Positions 35,376 through 46,910 of a stretch of DNA of 64,000 nucleotides are shown here, in pieces. The DNA is from Mytilisepta virgata. Its lineage: Eukaryota; Mollusca; Bivalvia; Mytilida; Mytilidae. Under the pieces are notes generated by a model, which ran no database searches, had not been told where the DNA came from, and worked only from the letters and a program-made list of their open reading frames with translations. The stretch's first letter is position 1, and each line of letters opens with the position of its first letter. A program made the position numbers and the translations under genes. The DNA lies in NCBI GenBank assembly GCA_028015205.1, contig CM051521.1, forward strand, positions 71,470,314 through 71,534,313. The letters run 5' to 3'.

Positions 35376-36085
35376 GTAAATATTGTTTAAAATGACAAAG
35401 GGTAAACAGTTGATGGCATGTGTCATGACTTTCTAGAGAGAATATTATTGCTGTCAAAACGCTACAGATGTATCAGAGAGGGTTTTATTGGGGATAGACT
35501 GTTGTCATCTCTACAGATATTTAATGATCTGCATCACAATTTTTTTCTGATATGGAAACCTTCAAGCTACTTTGGATGAAAGTTAACATTTCATTCTACC
35601 GAGATTTAAAAATGTAAACGACCTTTTCTGCAGCAAAATTAATTTAAAAGAAATTGTCCCTGTTATGTGGACCAAGCCCATAATTCCCCCAAAAGGCCTC
35701 ATTTTATTCTAAAGCTGTATTACAGAACAGAACTCATGTTCTGGTAGAAGAATGTCTCTTTCGTCACATTCCGAATAGGAATTCCATGTGCACAGATTGC
35801 TTACAGAGATTTGCCTCTGATAACGAAAGTTTTTCGGGCTTTTCTGTCTGAGTTAATGATGAAACCACGATAATAAGCACGAAGCTGCAATGACCACTAA
35901 GAAATCAGAAGCTCAAACGGGCCAGCTAAGCGAAAATCAGCGTGTCTAAACAGAGTCTGACAGAGATTGGTAGAAACCGATAGAATATCATAATTAATGG
36001 TTTGTTGTTAGTATTTACGATAGACTGATAGAGTCTGGTCAGAAAATGTCAGATTATAAAGAAGTATGCCACTATTTTTGTTGAG
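35376..36085 (+). other. Intron 7, first part: nothing recognised
   Basis: Unremarkable AT-rich intron. A loose internal repetition (ACAGAGTCTGACAGAGATTG versus GATAGACTGATAGAGTCTGG near 35950-36045) is present, but no element ends were identified. Confidence 0.45.
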
Positions 36086-36752
36086 CCTGCGACGTTTGCC
36101 GCGGAAGAGAGAGATAACAATTCTACGTTCCGTCATCGGCGTCAACATTTACGTCCACCCTGTGGTTAAAGTTTTTTTTAAACATTAATACCTTTTTTAA
36201 ATCATCCGGGATTTTTACAAACCTGGACAGAAGCTTGTTCATGATCAAAAGATAGGATCCAGAGGAAATTTATAATATTTCTTTTCCCATTTTTCCGTAT
36301 TTTACTTTTAAACGGACTTATTTTTTCTCCCAGTTAACATTATATACAGTCCCGAGTTAAAGTTGTAAAAACATTAATTTCTTTCTTTAACCAGCCTCGA
36401 TTTTCACCAAACGTGGATAGAAGCTTGTTCATGATCGAAAGAGGAAAATTTCGTAATTATATTTTCCCCATTTTCCCGTATTTTACTGACAAATGGACTT
36501 AGTTTTTCTCCCAGTTAACATTGCATACAGTCTGCAGTTAAACTTTTTAAAACATTAATTAATTTCTTAAACCATGCTGGATTTTTACCAACTTTTGACA
36601 GAAGCTTCTTCATGATCAATAAATAACCTGTGAAGGAAAATTATGTACATTCAACTATACAAATTCAACATTCGACAAGTAGACTGAAAACATAGACAAC
36701 TGCGAAAACAGGCGAGACACTGGGTTCCGTGGAACCCGTACGAATTTTCTTG
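36086..36752 (+). mobile_element. Helitron-class non-autonomous element with ~185-bp tandem core
   Basis: It starts around TGAGCCTGCGACGTTTGCC. The core has three tandem units, marked by GAAGCTT(G/C)TTC at 36230, 36420 and 36600 (periods about 190 and 181 bp), each with CCAGTTAACATT and TTTTACTG-type text. The right end has the perfect hairpin GGGTTCC-GT-GGAACCC (36722-36737), then CTTG (36749-36752)|TT. The layout matches that of the HINE-like elements, but the tandem unit is different. Confidence 0.65.
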
Positions 36753-37950
36753 TTCTGTTTGGGTTATTTTCATATTGTTTCATCAATTTGATCAAAATAT
36801 ATCTTGTTTAATACTTTTTTGTTTGCAATTGCGACGATTTAAACATAAACGATCGCTTTCATGGCGGACAGAGAGTTTGTTGACAAAATCATATTTTACA
36901 TGGAAAATAAAGGAATACTACAATTCTCTTTTAATGTTTTAACGACTTAAAGATGAAAATCAACTGATTTAATATTTATTGGATTTATTGAACTCTTTAT
37001 TTAGAAAAATAAAGTATGCGGCCAAAACAATACAACTAATTTTAGAAAAAACCAGAATAGCTAAAACATGAGGAAATCCTGTCGTAAAGTATTACCAAAA
37101 TTCTCCAGAATAACTAAGACATGGGGAAATCCCTGTCGCGAGGAATCGCTTATTCGGTTAGAAGACTCACCAACGTTGACTTGATTCTGATATTTGTTTC
37201 TTTTATTCGACCATTATAGAAAAATATTTTAGTTAAAAAGTAACAATTTAGATAATATCTATTGTAAGCAAATAATAATAACGATTATTATTACTAATTA
37301 AATAATAAAAGATAAATTGAGTGAATAATAATAATAATAATAATAATTACAACAGAAATTGAAATAGTTCATCGTATTCTGTGTAAGCTGTCAGGAGGAG
37401 GAAGAAGCCTAAACAAACTAAAAGAACGTTACTATTTTAATTGCACTGAAAAGAGAATATTTTGCTGATATAAACTAAAATAGAACAAAAAATTCTTTCT
37501 TTTTTTAACAACAAAATAATATATTTTATTCAACAATAGTTTTTTACATATATACTTCAGTGTCCAAGCTTCTGTGAATCTTATGTTGGTTATCCAGAGG
37601 AAGTAACCAAACAAAATCTAAGATGCATATATATTAAGCAAAATTACTACTACAATAAAGAAGTAATGCAAAAATTCAAAGCCAGATATTTACTACTTTA
37701 TTTTTATACAAAAATACATTGTACTAACCATTTTTTTCAACACATTGCTCAATTTTTTTCAACAAGTTACTTGTTTGCAAAGAATTTGTTTCAAACATTC
37801 GTCTTCGAAATTCTCGAATAAGTAAGTTATATACATCTATATATTTTAGTTTTTGTTTAAGAAATATAATAAGATTTGTAAATAGTAAAAGCTAATATTG
37901 TTAAAAATAATTTCAGTTATCAGTATCTTTCCTAATAAAGCCAAATTTTG
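36753..37950 (+). other. Intron 7: AT-rich, with (ATA)n
   Basis: No genes or element ends were recognised. A short microsatellite of ATA units lies at 37324-37347. The open frame at 37432-37614 (minus) is low-complexity. The right edge approaches the 3' end of the minus-strand LINE. Confidence 0.45.
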
Positions 37951-40095
37951 TTTTTTCAACAGTAAAGTAATTTCTTCATATCTTCAATTTTCCTTTCCCA
38001 GTTCAATTTTTCACATTCTCTCAAATTATGACCAAAATATATACCTAGTACCCTTAGTGGTTTGTCTTTCCATCTAATTCTCCATAATTTATCTTTACAG
38101 TTTTTCCCTTTTCCAATCCATATACCCTCTTTTTTATTCCTATTTAAGACAAATCCAGAATATGACCCAAAACTTTCAATTTCGTTCATAGCTACAGATA
38201 TGTCTTCTTGTGAACTTAAAAATAGTGTTCTGTCGTCTCCTAACTGAGATATTTTTATGTTATGTGTTCTATCATCTATTTTGACTTGAATCCCTTTTAT
38301 ATTAGTGTTACCCCTCAATCTTACAGCCATAATTTTTACTGAAAAACAAATAATAAGGCAGATGAAGGACATCCTTGACGGATACCCCACAAGTTTTTAA
38401 ATTTTTCTGAAATCCACCCATTATTTATGACACAAGTTTGTATATGTTATACAAAGTTTCCACCCAACTGATAAAATACTGATTAAAATCAAAATGTTTT
38501 AAAGTTGTGAACATGAAATCCCAATCCGGCGATCCTTCCAATCAAAAGCTTTGGTAGAGTCTACAAACAATTATTGCCCCTTCTATCTTATATGATTCTG
38601 CGTAATTTATGATATCTTGTATCTGTATTGAATTGAACCCTATAAATCTATTTTTAATGTAGCCGGTTTGATCTTCATTTATTAGGTTTGATAAAACTTT
38701 TTTTAAACGTTGAGCTAAAGTACATGAAACAAGTTTAAGATCGACATTTAAAAGAGAAATCGGTCTATAGTTATCTAAGGGTAAAGGATCCTTCTTCTTA
38801 AAAATTAAAGATAGAACTTGTTCTTTGAGAATAGGATAACATTTGTTCATCATAGCATTTATTCAATACATGGACTAATACTTATGTAATCTTTTGCCAA
38901 AAGCTCTGTAAAATTCTACGGTTAGTCCGTCTAGTCCCGGGAATTTATTTAACTTCATATTATGAACATATTCAGTAATTTCATCCTCAGTTAATTTGCC
39001 ATACCATGTTTTAAAATCTTCCTTATTTACTCGATTATCCAACTTTGTTTCCAAAATATATTTTTTCTTCAGTTGATGATTAGTGTCTTCAGACGAATAT
39101 AACTTTTTATAATAATCTTTGATCATATCTAATATTGATTTCTGATCAGTGATAATGTTATCATTTTCATCTATTAATTTATTTATCGATTTTTTTAACT
39201 TGTCTTTTTTTCTCTAAAATTATTTTTTTATCCTAATTCTACCCATTTTTCTCTTGCTCTTATCTGTGCCTCTTTTGCTTTTTGATCGTAAATATGTTCT
39301 AAACGAGTTTCTGTGTCTTTTATCTCTTCTTTAAGTAAAATGTTTTCAGAATGAAGACTATTCCTTAATTTCTGATTTTCGTCTAATTTTTTTTTCTAAA
39401 TTTCTCATTAATTCTCTTTTTTTGCCTTTGATTTACAGTAAATTATAGTTGTCTCTCTTACTTCAGTCTTGAATGTATCCAACAACAGCCGTAGATCTGT
39501 GGTATATTTATCAATCAATTTATTAACCCATTTTGTTATTCTTCATCTTGTATTTATTTTCTAGAACCCTCTTTCCTTTTCAGAAACCCCAGTTTAAAAA
39601 TTTATAACTACACTTTGATGATCTGTGTATCGAATTACTTGACTATTTGTCTTACATTTTTTTCTGTCTACATCTTTGAATGTGTCATTAAAATCTCCCC
39701 CTACTATTGGTATGCCGACCCCTCTTTAAAAATATTTTTCTCGATTTTTTACAATTTAGTGCATAAAGACAAACAATCGTGGGAATAGCATCATCAATTT
39801 GAATTTTCACTAAAACAAAACGACCTTCTTTATCGTTAACTTCGTTTATCAGTTCATAATGTAATGAATTTTTAAGGACTATAGCTACTCCTCTACTAGA
39901 TGTACTCCCATGACTACAATATAGTTTAAATTCAATTTGTTTTCTAAATTAATTTTATTGTTTTCATCAAAATGGGTTTCTTGTAATAGTGCTATAGAAT
40001 TATTTTGCATATTCATCCATCTGAATACTATTTCCGCCTTTTCTTTATTATGCATCCCATTTACATTAAGGCTGCATAAATTTATATTGTTTTTT
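37950..40095 (-). pseudogene. L1/Tx1-like LINE ORF2, decayed (endonuclease and reverse transcriptase)
   Basis: Read on the minus strand from 40095 down, an apurinic-type endonuclease domain appears first: SLNVNGMHNKEKAEI, then IALLQETHFDEN, then SRGVAIVLKNSLHYEL. The RT region follows at 39126-38875 (GKLTEDEITEYVHNMKLNKF PGLDG-type motif) and 38853-38542 (DNYRPISLLNVDLKLVSCTL, EDQTGYIKNRFIG). Last, at 38390-37956, comes KIMAVRLRGNTNIKGI with the catalytic box altered to QLGDD. Several frameshifts and stops separate the pieces, and the Y/F-A-D-D box is damaged, so it is dead. ORF1 of the same element lies upstream at 41140-42340. Confidence 0.85.
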
Positions 40096-40098
40096 GAA

Positions 40099-40310
40099 TA
40101 CTGTAACTTCAGAAATTATTGTGTGCATTTATTATTGCGATTTTGTCATTTTAGACCAAAATGCGATTTTAATTTTTCCTATATTGAGAAAAATCGCGCT
40201 TCATTCATAGTAAAAATTCCAAAATGCGAGTTTAAATTATTGCGATTACAACCCTGTCGCATTTTTTGGCAACAATTAAAACATCGCACTAATTTCCGAA
40301 TTTACAGTAA
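40099..40310. mobile_element. Tc1/mariner-type MITE with TA duplication
   Basis: Inverted ends CTGTAACTTCAGAAATTATT and, in reverse, CTGTAAATTCGGAAATTAG are flanked on each side by TA. The interior repeats GCGATTTT-type text and encodes nothing. It sits between ORF1 and ORF2 of the minus-strand LINE, so it arrived after that LINE or in a spacer next to its ORF2 start. Confidence 0.72.
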
Positions 40311-41139
40311 ATAATGCGTTATTAAGCTAAATATAATATAGTTCAACATTGACCATAAATAAAAGTTGATTCTATATATTACACTCTTAAGCTTTTTCTT
40401 TAAATAAGAGATTCTACACGTATGATATCTTTGTTTATCATAAACAATACAAAACTATTACTCACTGAACATGTGGAATGTAAATTACCTATAAATGATT
40501 TTGTCCATGCTAATTGAGTTACTACAATATCCCGATTAATGACCTTGGTATTTACTACCACTTGCGCAAGTCTAGACATGAATGATATAAAAATATTTGG
40601 TGTTTATTTGAGGATAAAATTATTGCATATTGCAAAAGTGTATGACCAAACGTTTTAAAAAGATGACATTTCATTATTGCAAATGTGTGTTGTTTTATTA
40701 CTACAAGAAGGCTGTTTTTTAAAAAAACGTTTTCCCTAAAGAGATTTGCCTGTATTTGGAAGTATTTGGAAGTAATGTTTTGATTTATTTAGCTTTAAGT
40801 TGAAGTTGAAGACATCAGTCCTGTTAATAATGTAGCCATGTTTATACATTTTATCGACATCGTCATAGCATATAACAAGATGTTTAAGCAATTTTGAAAT
40901 TACGTGTAACACTCTTATATATACATACTTTTGAACACAGACATTTATATTACAAAAATTGCAAGTGATCAGGTTAAAATAAACACCATAATACATAACA
41001 ATAGTACAATTATATGTGATAGATTGACTTCATGACTTCTACAATATTTTCTTACTCTGATATTGAGCTTAACATTCATTATTATTTATTTTTTTAGTAT
41101 ATTTTAAAAAGATAAAATTATATACACAATTTCTTTAAT
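40311..41139 (+). other. Spacer between LINE ORF1 and ORF2
   Basis: AT-rich sequence with no recognised coding content. Because ORF1 and ORF2 of one LINE flank it in the right order, it is probably an insertion or decayed LINE sequence. The open frame at 40736-40996 (minus) has no family resemblance. Confidence 0.35.
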
Positions 41140-42340
41140 TGTTTATGGATCTTTCTGTTTTTTCTGATCTTCTATCTTTGGGTGTAGGTGGGGTGTGTCT
41201 TTTATGTTACCTTGAGTCAGAGTTATGTTCACTTTCTTTTTCTTTTTTTCATCTTTATCATTGTCTTTCTATTTTACTGTACCTGGTGGTTTGTCATTTT
41301 GTTTAATTGACTGTCCTGTTGACTTATTACCAGGATTTTTCATCTTAATTGCACTCTGTGATTGTGCAGTGTTCTTATCCGATTTAAATCTCTCTTTGAG
41401 ACTTTCTTGATCTGCAAGTATACTCTCATTTTCATTATCTTTCTTTTCATCTTCACTTTCTCCATCAGACTCATCAATTGTGTTGTCATCTGATTTATGG
41501 TGTGATAGATCTTCATGCTCATCCATTTCTTCATTGAAGAAATCTTCTGTAGTGTTTTGTGTACAGTTCATCATTTTATGTCCTGACTGCTTACATGTTT
41601 TAGAACCCAGTCATTTTTACAAGGATTTGTTACATATTTTTTCAGATGTTTTGTGCTTTTGCTCATTTGGCTGGACAAAATGAATTATTTTTGCGTTATA
41701 CCTTCCAATCTTCATGAATCTTGGTAAGGACTCAGAAAGAATTACAGTGTTCCAATATCTAAGATAATGTTGGACCTGTTCCCACTGTCGTAACCTTTCA
41801 TGTGCCTCCACCGATTTGTGACTTCCCGTGGATTGACTTTGTTGAACTTCACGACGGAGCAGGAACTGCTTATCCTTCCGGAGCACCTGGATTCACCCCT
41901 GGTTTTTATAGGAGTTATTGGTGTTCATTGTTTTTTTAGTTTTCTGTGTTTATTTGTTGTGCCTGTGGTTGTTCATTTGTCTTCCCGTGTTTGTCTGTCC
42001 AATGGATTACGTTTTTTTTTATTGCTTCTTGGGTATATTTGTCCTTTTGTTAACAAGCCTGTCACCTGTTTCGCAACTTGTGAGCTTTCCGTCTACCCTT
42101 AGCTGTTCTCTTAATATATGTTGTATATCGCAAACTTTTAACCTTAGCGCTCTATCTATTTGCCCATCGTCCGCTGACAGTGGGACTTTTTTGACACGAA
42201 TGTGTATGGTATCTGATCTACCACGACCGGGATTGCGGGAATTTTCTATTTCAAAAGTCACATGTCATCCTATTAGATTTAGACCATTTGTCAACAAAGT
42301 GAGGCGATCAGTTTCATTGTCTATGTAAATTCGCCACATC
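41140..42340 (-). pseudogene. LINE ORF1 (gag-like nucleic-acid-binding protein), interrupted
   Basis: On the minus strand 42261-42019 reads IHIRVKKVPLSADDGQIDRA and REQLRVDGKLTSCETGDRLV, and 41725-41617 reads LPRFMKIGRYNAKIIHF followed by ICNKSL, a likely remnant of a CCHC knuckle. The acidic tail (41574-41269, HHKSDDNTIDESDGESEDEK) and a Lys/Glu-rich end complete it. This order is the usual one for gag-like ORF1 proteins of molluscan LINEs. A repeat copy (about 41738-42012) splits it between GDRLV and LPRFMKIG, and there are further stops. It binds the LINE RNA in active relatives. Confidence 0.65.
41738..42012 (+). repeat. Dispersed bivalve repeat, copy inside LINE ORF1
   Basis: Pieces such as TCCGGAGCACCTGGATTCAC, GACTTTGTTGAACTTCACGA, ACCGATTTGTGACTTCCCG and CTTCCCGTGTTTGTCTG also occur in reverse at 51257-51535. 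I remember this block as a frequent transcript-associated repeat in mussels. It has no coding capacity that I recognise; its insertion breaks the LINE ORF1. Confidence 0.7.
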
Positions 42341-43640
42341 TGTCTTACTCTTTATATGCCTCTTATACATTGAATCTCATTACTTTCCCTATGGCTTTAT
42401 AAAATTCGACATTTGTCACCCACATACAACAATATTTCACAACACAGAAATATGTTACAGCATGTACTAAAACATAAAATTTGAAACACAAAACTATGTT
42501 ACTTAAAACAAGAAATATTTCGTCAAAATGATGTTACTAAAACAGAAAATTTACGATTGACGGATAGTACGAAAAGATGAAAGATTAGCAAACGAATGTT
42601 GTTTTTAGTATTTTTGTTGCCAAACTCAGAAGAAAATCTTTAAAATCACAAAATGGATAGAGATAGATCTGAAACGAATAAACAACAATATAAGAAATTA
42701 CTACTTAATTGGCATACTATTTACATCTTGTAAAAAATATAATCTATATAAATAGAATTAAAATTGTGAAAGAAAATATTTATCTTAATTATTTTGAACT
42801 TTACGAAAATAAAACATTAGCAAAAAGTAAATTATTGATATTTTATTGGAACAGGGTTCAAATCGCGCTTAATTGAAAAAAAAAGGAAAAAATAAAATAA
42901 AATAAATATATATCACTGTTTGTTTGAAAAATGTATAAAATTCGTCATTTAATATTGACTTTCTTTCTCCGACAGCCAAAAGTTTTATATAGTATTTAGA
43001 ACAATTAATTTGACAGTAGTCTATGTGTTAAATGGTAACGTTTTCAATTGTCTGTTGATAAATAAGATAATATGGTAAAATAAGAAAAAAAACTTGCAAA
43101 TTACCTGTTTTAAGTAATATTTGTTTGCCGTAATGTTTTACTTTCATTCATTTTGTTGATGTATTTATTTATTTATTTATTGTTATGAAGTGTTTTCCTG
43201 TCGTTTTTCTTTTTTTCATTTTCGTCTTTTTTGGCTCGGCGGATTTGGTAGACTAAGCTGAAGTATTTCAATTTTATGTTCTGTTTATTATTATTCAGCT
43301 TTTATTTTATTTCATTATTACTTAATTTGATTTATTGAGAGCAATAAATATTATTTAAATTGTTTTATTTTTATTAAAATATTGTATTTAAAATCAAATG
43401 CATGCAAAATGAAAATTAATCAAAAGCAAATCATATCCAGTTCATTGAGTCTGCTAACATAACATGTAATGAATATGGTAGTTATTTCATTTCGTCATGT
43501 CTTCAGATATTCCGGTTTTCTTCTGAAAGTAGTTTTTACATCGAATGCATAATTGATTTTTCTAAATTGAATAGTTTAATAAATTCAATAAATATTATAT
43601 CAGTAGATTTTCATTAAAAGAACATTAACATATTCCTATA
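42341..43640 (+). other. Intron 7: nothing recognised
   Basis: Very AT-rich stretch with short direct repeats of ATTT/ATTTATTT type near 43160-43180 and 43280-43390. No exon, repeat terminus or RNA gene identified. Confidence 0.5.
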
Positions 43641-43649
43641 TTTTCCATG

Positions 43650-43990
43650 TGGCATCGACTCAGTGGTATAAACAATTCTTTGATACCAATTTTGATGCAC
43701 AAGATATGAGAAAGTCGTCGATTTACGACTCATCCATGTCATCAGTTGTGCTCAAGGCCTAAAGTGTTGTTGAAAACCAAAACATTTATCCAAAGGGTTG
43801 ACGAGTAATTCACAGACACCAAAATGACCAAAAAGGGTTACGCCAAAACCATCCAAGGACAGAGCTATGCACGAGGGAAATACTGCTTAGTTTTCACAAA
43901 TTTTACAATTTTGTACACTAAACTTTAAGTATAGGTATCGAAATACAAGCAACTGAGCTGGGATACCTTCGGGACTAGTGATGAAATAAT
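43650..43990 (-). mobile_element. Hammerhead-like repeat, minus strand, copy 2
   Basis: The + strand reads GTGGCATCGACTCAGTGGT, then GATGCACAAG, GTCGATTTACGAC and TCATCAGTTGTGC. On the minus strand this gives CTGATGA (43739-43745), a perfect helix II GTCG-TAAAT-CGAC (43717-43729) and helix I arms GCACAA (43746-43751) and TTGTGC (43697-43702). A 9-base insertion lies between CTGATGA and helix II, and GAAA is changed to GACT, so this copy should not cleave. The tail AAGCAACTGAGCTGGGATAC follows. The copy at 28250 has the intact core but a broken helix I. Confidence 0.5.
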
Positions 43991-44419
43991 ATAACAGTAA
44001 CACTAAACGAACCAGAAATTGTTGTTTTACATCAATATAATTTGATACTTTCTGAGTCTGCCAGTCTTTCAGTAATGATATGTATATTTTTTTAAGTTCT
44101 TCTTAAAAACGAACAACAAACCACTAATTGTGTAATTTTATTAAAACGATTAAATAATATTAGAATAACACTAAAACAAGAAGAAATAATTATCTGATAG
44201 TTAACCACCAGAGTCTGTTTAGTCGTTCCCGGTAAAAAAAAGTACGAAAAAACTGCGATGAAGCTGCAGACTCCTGCAGTCCAAGTTGTTAATTGATGGT
44301 AAGAAAACAAAGATGAAAGAAGCACAGAAAACTTCAATTTTTTTTCATCTTCTCGTAGATTAATTAAAAAAAGTCACAAGTCAAAAACACTGGCAACAAC
44401 TTAACCGGAAGTTGGGGAA

Positions 44420-44835
44420 GTTCAGGAAGAATTTAATGACTCTGATAGTTTGTTCAATGTAAAGAGAAAAACGAATAATTTACTTGAGGATGAATTCGCT
44501 TTTGCATTGACAAATATTTTTGAAAAGGACAAATTTTCTAAGGACACAGCAGAAAATTGGCAAGTTTGGTAGATATGGTGAGGAAGAAATCTAATGTCAA
44601 TGAGCTGGATTAGGAAGATGAGGTTCCAGCAAATTTCAAAACTATTTGGACTTTCCTGAATCAGAATGTTAAGATTCAGGATATATTGTTTCAGAGATGC
44701 TGGGGCTGGAATGACTCCAGTTATTGTTATCATCTGTGGCTATGTTGAGGTAAAGATCGAAGAGTCAAGGGCTTTAAGGACAGGGGACCACTTTGAGCAG
44801 CGCAGCATTTCAATTATTGTATGCTAGAAATGTGT
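44420..44835 (+). pseudogene. Frameshifted gag-like retroelement fragment
   Basis: On the + strand the pieces EEFNDSDSLFNVKRKTNNLL, EDEFAFALTNIFEKDKFSKD, LVDMVRKKSNVNELD, WTFLNQNVKIQDILFQ and AGMTPVIVIICGYVEVKIEE fall in changing frames. Their order resembles the gag-like region often found in molluscan DIRS-type retroelements (E-F-x-D-S-D-S-L-F start, then F-E-K-x-x-K-x, then W-x-F-L-x). This is from memory of protein style only. Two or more frameshifts and stops show that it is dead. The antisense open frame at 44422-44733 is its shadow. Confidence 0.4.
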
Positions 44836-44910
44836 GCTTAAGCCACAAATAGATGAATAGTACATTATATTATGTACTTATATTAAATACATTGGTAATC
44901 AGTTATTTGG

Positions 44911-45246
44911 ACCGCCTCGGTGGTCTCGTGGTATACGTGCTCGCCTGACCGGGTCAAACCAAGACATTAAAACTATTTGCTGCTTCTCCGCCAGGCAAGC
45001 GGCATCTAGGAGTAAGAGCAAAGATCGACAGTTCGCTTGGAGTCAGTATAATGTGCCCGAGTTGGGTGATATGTCTTACTGTGGATAGTTACCTCGTGAG
45101 CTAGTACGTTAAAGTCCGGCTCAGCTTGTCGGTCTAGTACAAAGCAGAGAACATATTCATTATCAGATCAACATGTTCTCGTCCTGATATGCATCTGGAT
45201 GCTACTGCTACTGGACGTTAAACAATAATGCATCCATTCATCCATT
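44911..45246 (+). mobile_element. tRNA-derived SINE with perfect 10-bp target duplication
   Basis: The head GCCTCGGTGGTCTCGTGGT and GGGTCAAACC resemble tRNA A and B boxes (the A box has one mismatch). The body contains AGTCAGTATAATGTGCCCGA, GTGATATGTCTTACTGTGG and ACGTTAAAGTCCGGCTCAG, and the tail CTACTGGACGTTAAACAATA ends in a (CATT/CATC) run. Flanking AGTTATTTGG copies at 44901-44910 and 45247-45256 are identical, so the insertion is fairly young. A diverged minus-strand copy is at 8124-8375. Confidence 0.9.
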
Positions 45247-45499
45247 AGTTATTTGGGGAACAGAACGTTTAGTGTTTAGATTTTGTCCTCAGATGGTTTC
45301 ATTTAAAGGATTTTGTGTATTCCCAATCCAGCTGTTGAACACATAAATGCGGCTTCGTCGTCCTTGCTTTGAATATCTGAAACAAATGGAGGATGCTTTA
45401 AACATACGAAGAAGAATTGCATACCCCTTCGATGCACATGTGTTAACTCCTGCCTTTCATAGAAGCTGGTCTTCCTGTAGAAACCAATTCACGAAAGCT

Positions 45500-45685
45500 G
45501 AAATTTTGCTTCCTAATTCGGTATTTTTTGTTGAGTACTTCTTGTTTTAAATTAATATAAGTTTGGTTTTTGGTCTTCCAAATGTTTCGGTTTTAATGCT
45601 GCTGATGAGAGGTAACTCCTTGAAATGCGTCGTATACAGCATAGTATAAATTTACTAAATCTAATATTAGTATTAGGGATCACCA
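45500..45685 (+). mobile_element. CTGATGAG (hammerhead-like) repeat, copy 3
   Basis: It begins near TTGCTTCCTAATTCGGTAT and holds CTGATGA (45602-45608), GAGG-TAACT-CCTT, GAAA, TGCG, TC and CAGCAT. It ends in ATCTAATATTAGTATT, where the usual ending is replaced by other sequence. Upstream, an open frame (45347-45550, MRLRRPCFEYLKQMEDALN) runs into the repeat; it may be a fragment of a captured protein, but I do not recognise it. Confidence 0.55.
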
Positions 45686-46696
45686 CAGAATGAAAATCAA
45701 GGGTGGGGGAGAGATTTTCACAGGATGTGTCGTGTTCGTTCGCATCCCTCCTTCGGCATAAATGTGTCCTTACAAAGAAAAAAAATACTTTACATATATC
45801 TATATTATATATATATATATATCAAGGATAAAACATAACAGCATAGTAAGCACAATGGTCATTTTGAACACTAACAAATGTTTCTAACTCATTGTTCAGT
45901 TGTCTCTGCTGTCTGTGTCTTTATTCAGTTCACCAAGGTCTATTCTGCTGTTTGTAATGCTGTTCCATTAGTTAAAGTCTATCACAGTGGTGCATTCGTG
46001 GTCTGTTTCTACCCTCCATACTTTCGCACTGAAGAAAGTGGTAATGTCTTGCTTTGCAGATCTCTTCATGATTACTGAATTGTCTAGTAGAGTCGATCCG
46101 GGTAGTAACTTTCCAGCATTTATACCAAATCATAATGAAATTAATGTTCAATAATGTTGGCTTGGATGATTCAACGTCAGATTGGTGAGTTCAGATTTCG
46201 TGAACAGTTCTTACAATTAATTTTTCAATCAGCTGATATGGAAATCATTAGGATAACAATATGTAATCATCACTTTATCATACTGATTGTAGATTGATAA
46301 TATTTCTTTCCCTGGATGAAGGGAAAAAAACAGTTCAACTTTTGGGATTTTTCGCATTTTGTTTACTTCCTAGTTTTACCGCGATGTTCAACATGCAATA
46401 TTTTTATCAGAAAAATATAATTCTGTTTAAAAATTACTTTTAATTATCTAAAATGATGATATTTATTCATTTCAATTACATCTAAAGCCTGTTTTATTTA
46501 TTTTTCATCTAAATTGCCAACATTATTTTTCCGTGTATGTTGTATAAGTCGTCTGTTCAACCACGCGTAACAATCAGCTGTTGTACACATCCGGAGGCAC
46601 TGTTCCCACTATTAAATGTTAATTAGATTGTCTAATTGCCACTGACATGATAATTGGGTTAGAGATTTCCGGTATTTAACCACAATCTATGGATTT
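45686..46696 (+). other. Intron 7: nothing recognised
   Basis: AT-rich; contains a (TA)n stretch near 45805-45825. Short open frames (45878-46078) have no family resemblance. Confidence 0.45.
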
Positions 46697-46910
46697 TTTC
46701 ATTCATTGTATTGCACATGGTAGATCCCCTTAGCTGAAATTTGGCTTCTTGTTTCGGTAATTTTGGTTGAGTACTTCTTGTTTAATATAAGTTTGGTTTT
46801 TGGTCTTCCAAATGTTTCGGTTTTAATGATGCTGATGAGAGGTGCGTCTTAAACAGCATAGTATAAATTTACTATATCTAATATTAGTATCTTTGGATTG
46901 TTATTTTATT
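46697..46910 (+). mobile_element. CTGATGAG repeat, copy 4, ribozyme core deleted
   Basis: The outer parts (ATTGCACATGGTAGATC, GGCTTCTTGTTTCGGTAA, TTGGTCTTCCAAATG, AGTATAAATTTACTATATC) match copy 5 at 48660-48885, but between CTGATGA (46832-46838) and TGCGTC the helix II arm and GAAA are missing. It shows that the core can be lost while the repeat body persists. Confidence 0.65.

Noticed and set aside
40736..40996. Minus-strand frame of 86 codons
   Set aside because: No family resemblance and AT-rich codon composition; lies in the spacer of a decayed LINE.
41480..42328. Long + strand hydrophobic open frames
   Set aside because: They are antisense to LINE ORF1 and to the inserted repeat.
44422..44733. 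Minus-strand frame of 103 codons
   Set aside because: Antisense shadow of the gag-like fragment, which reads on the + strand.
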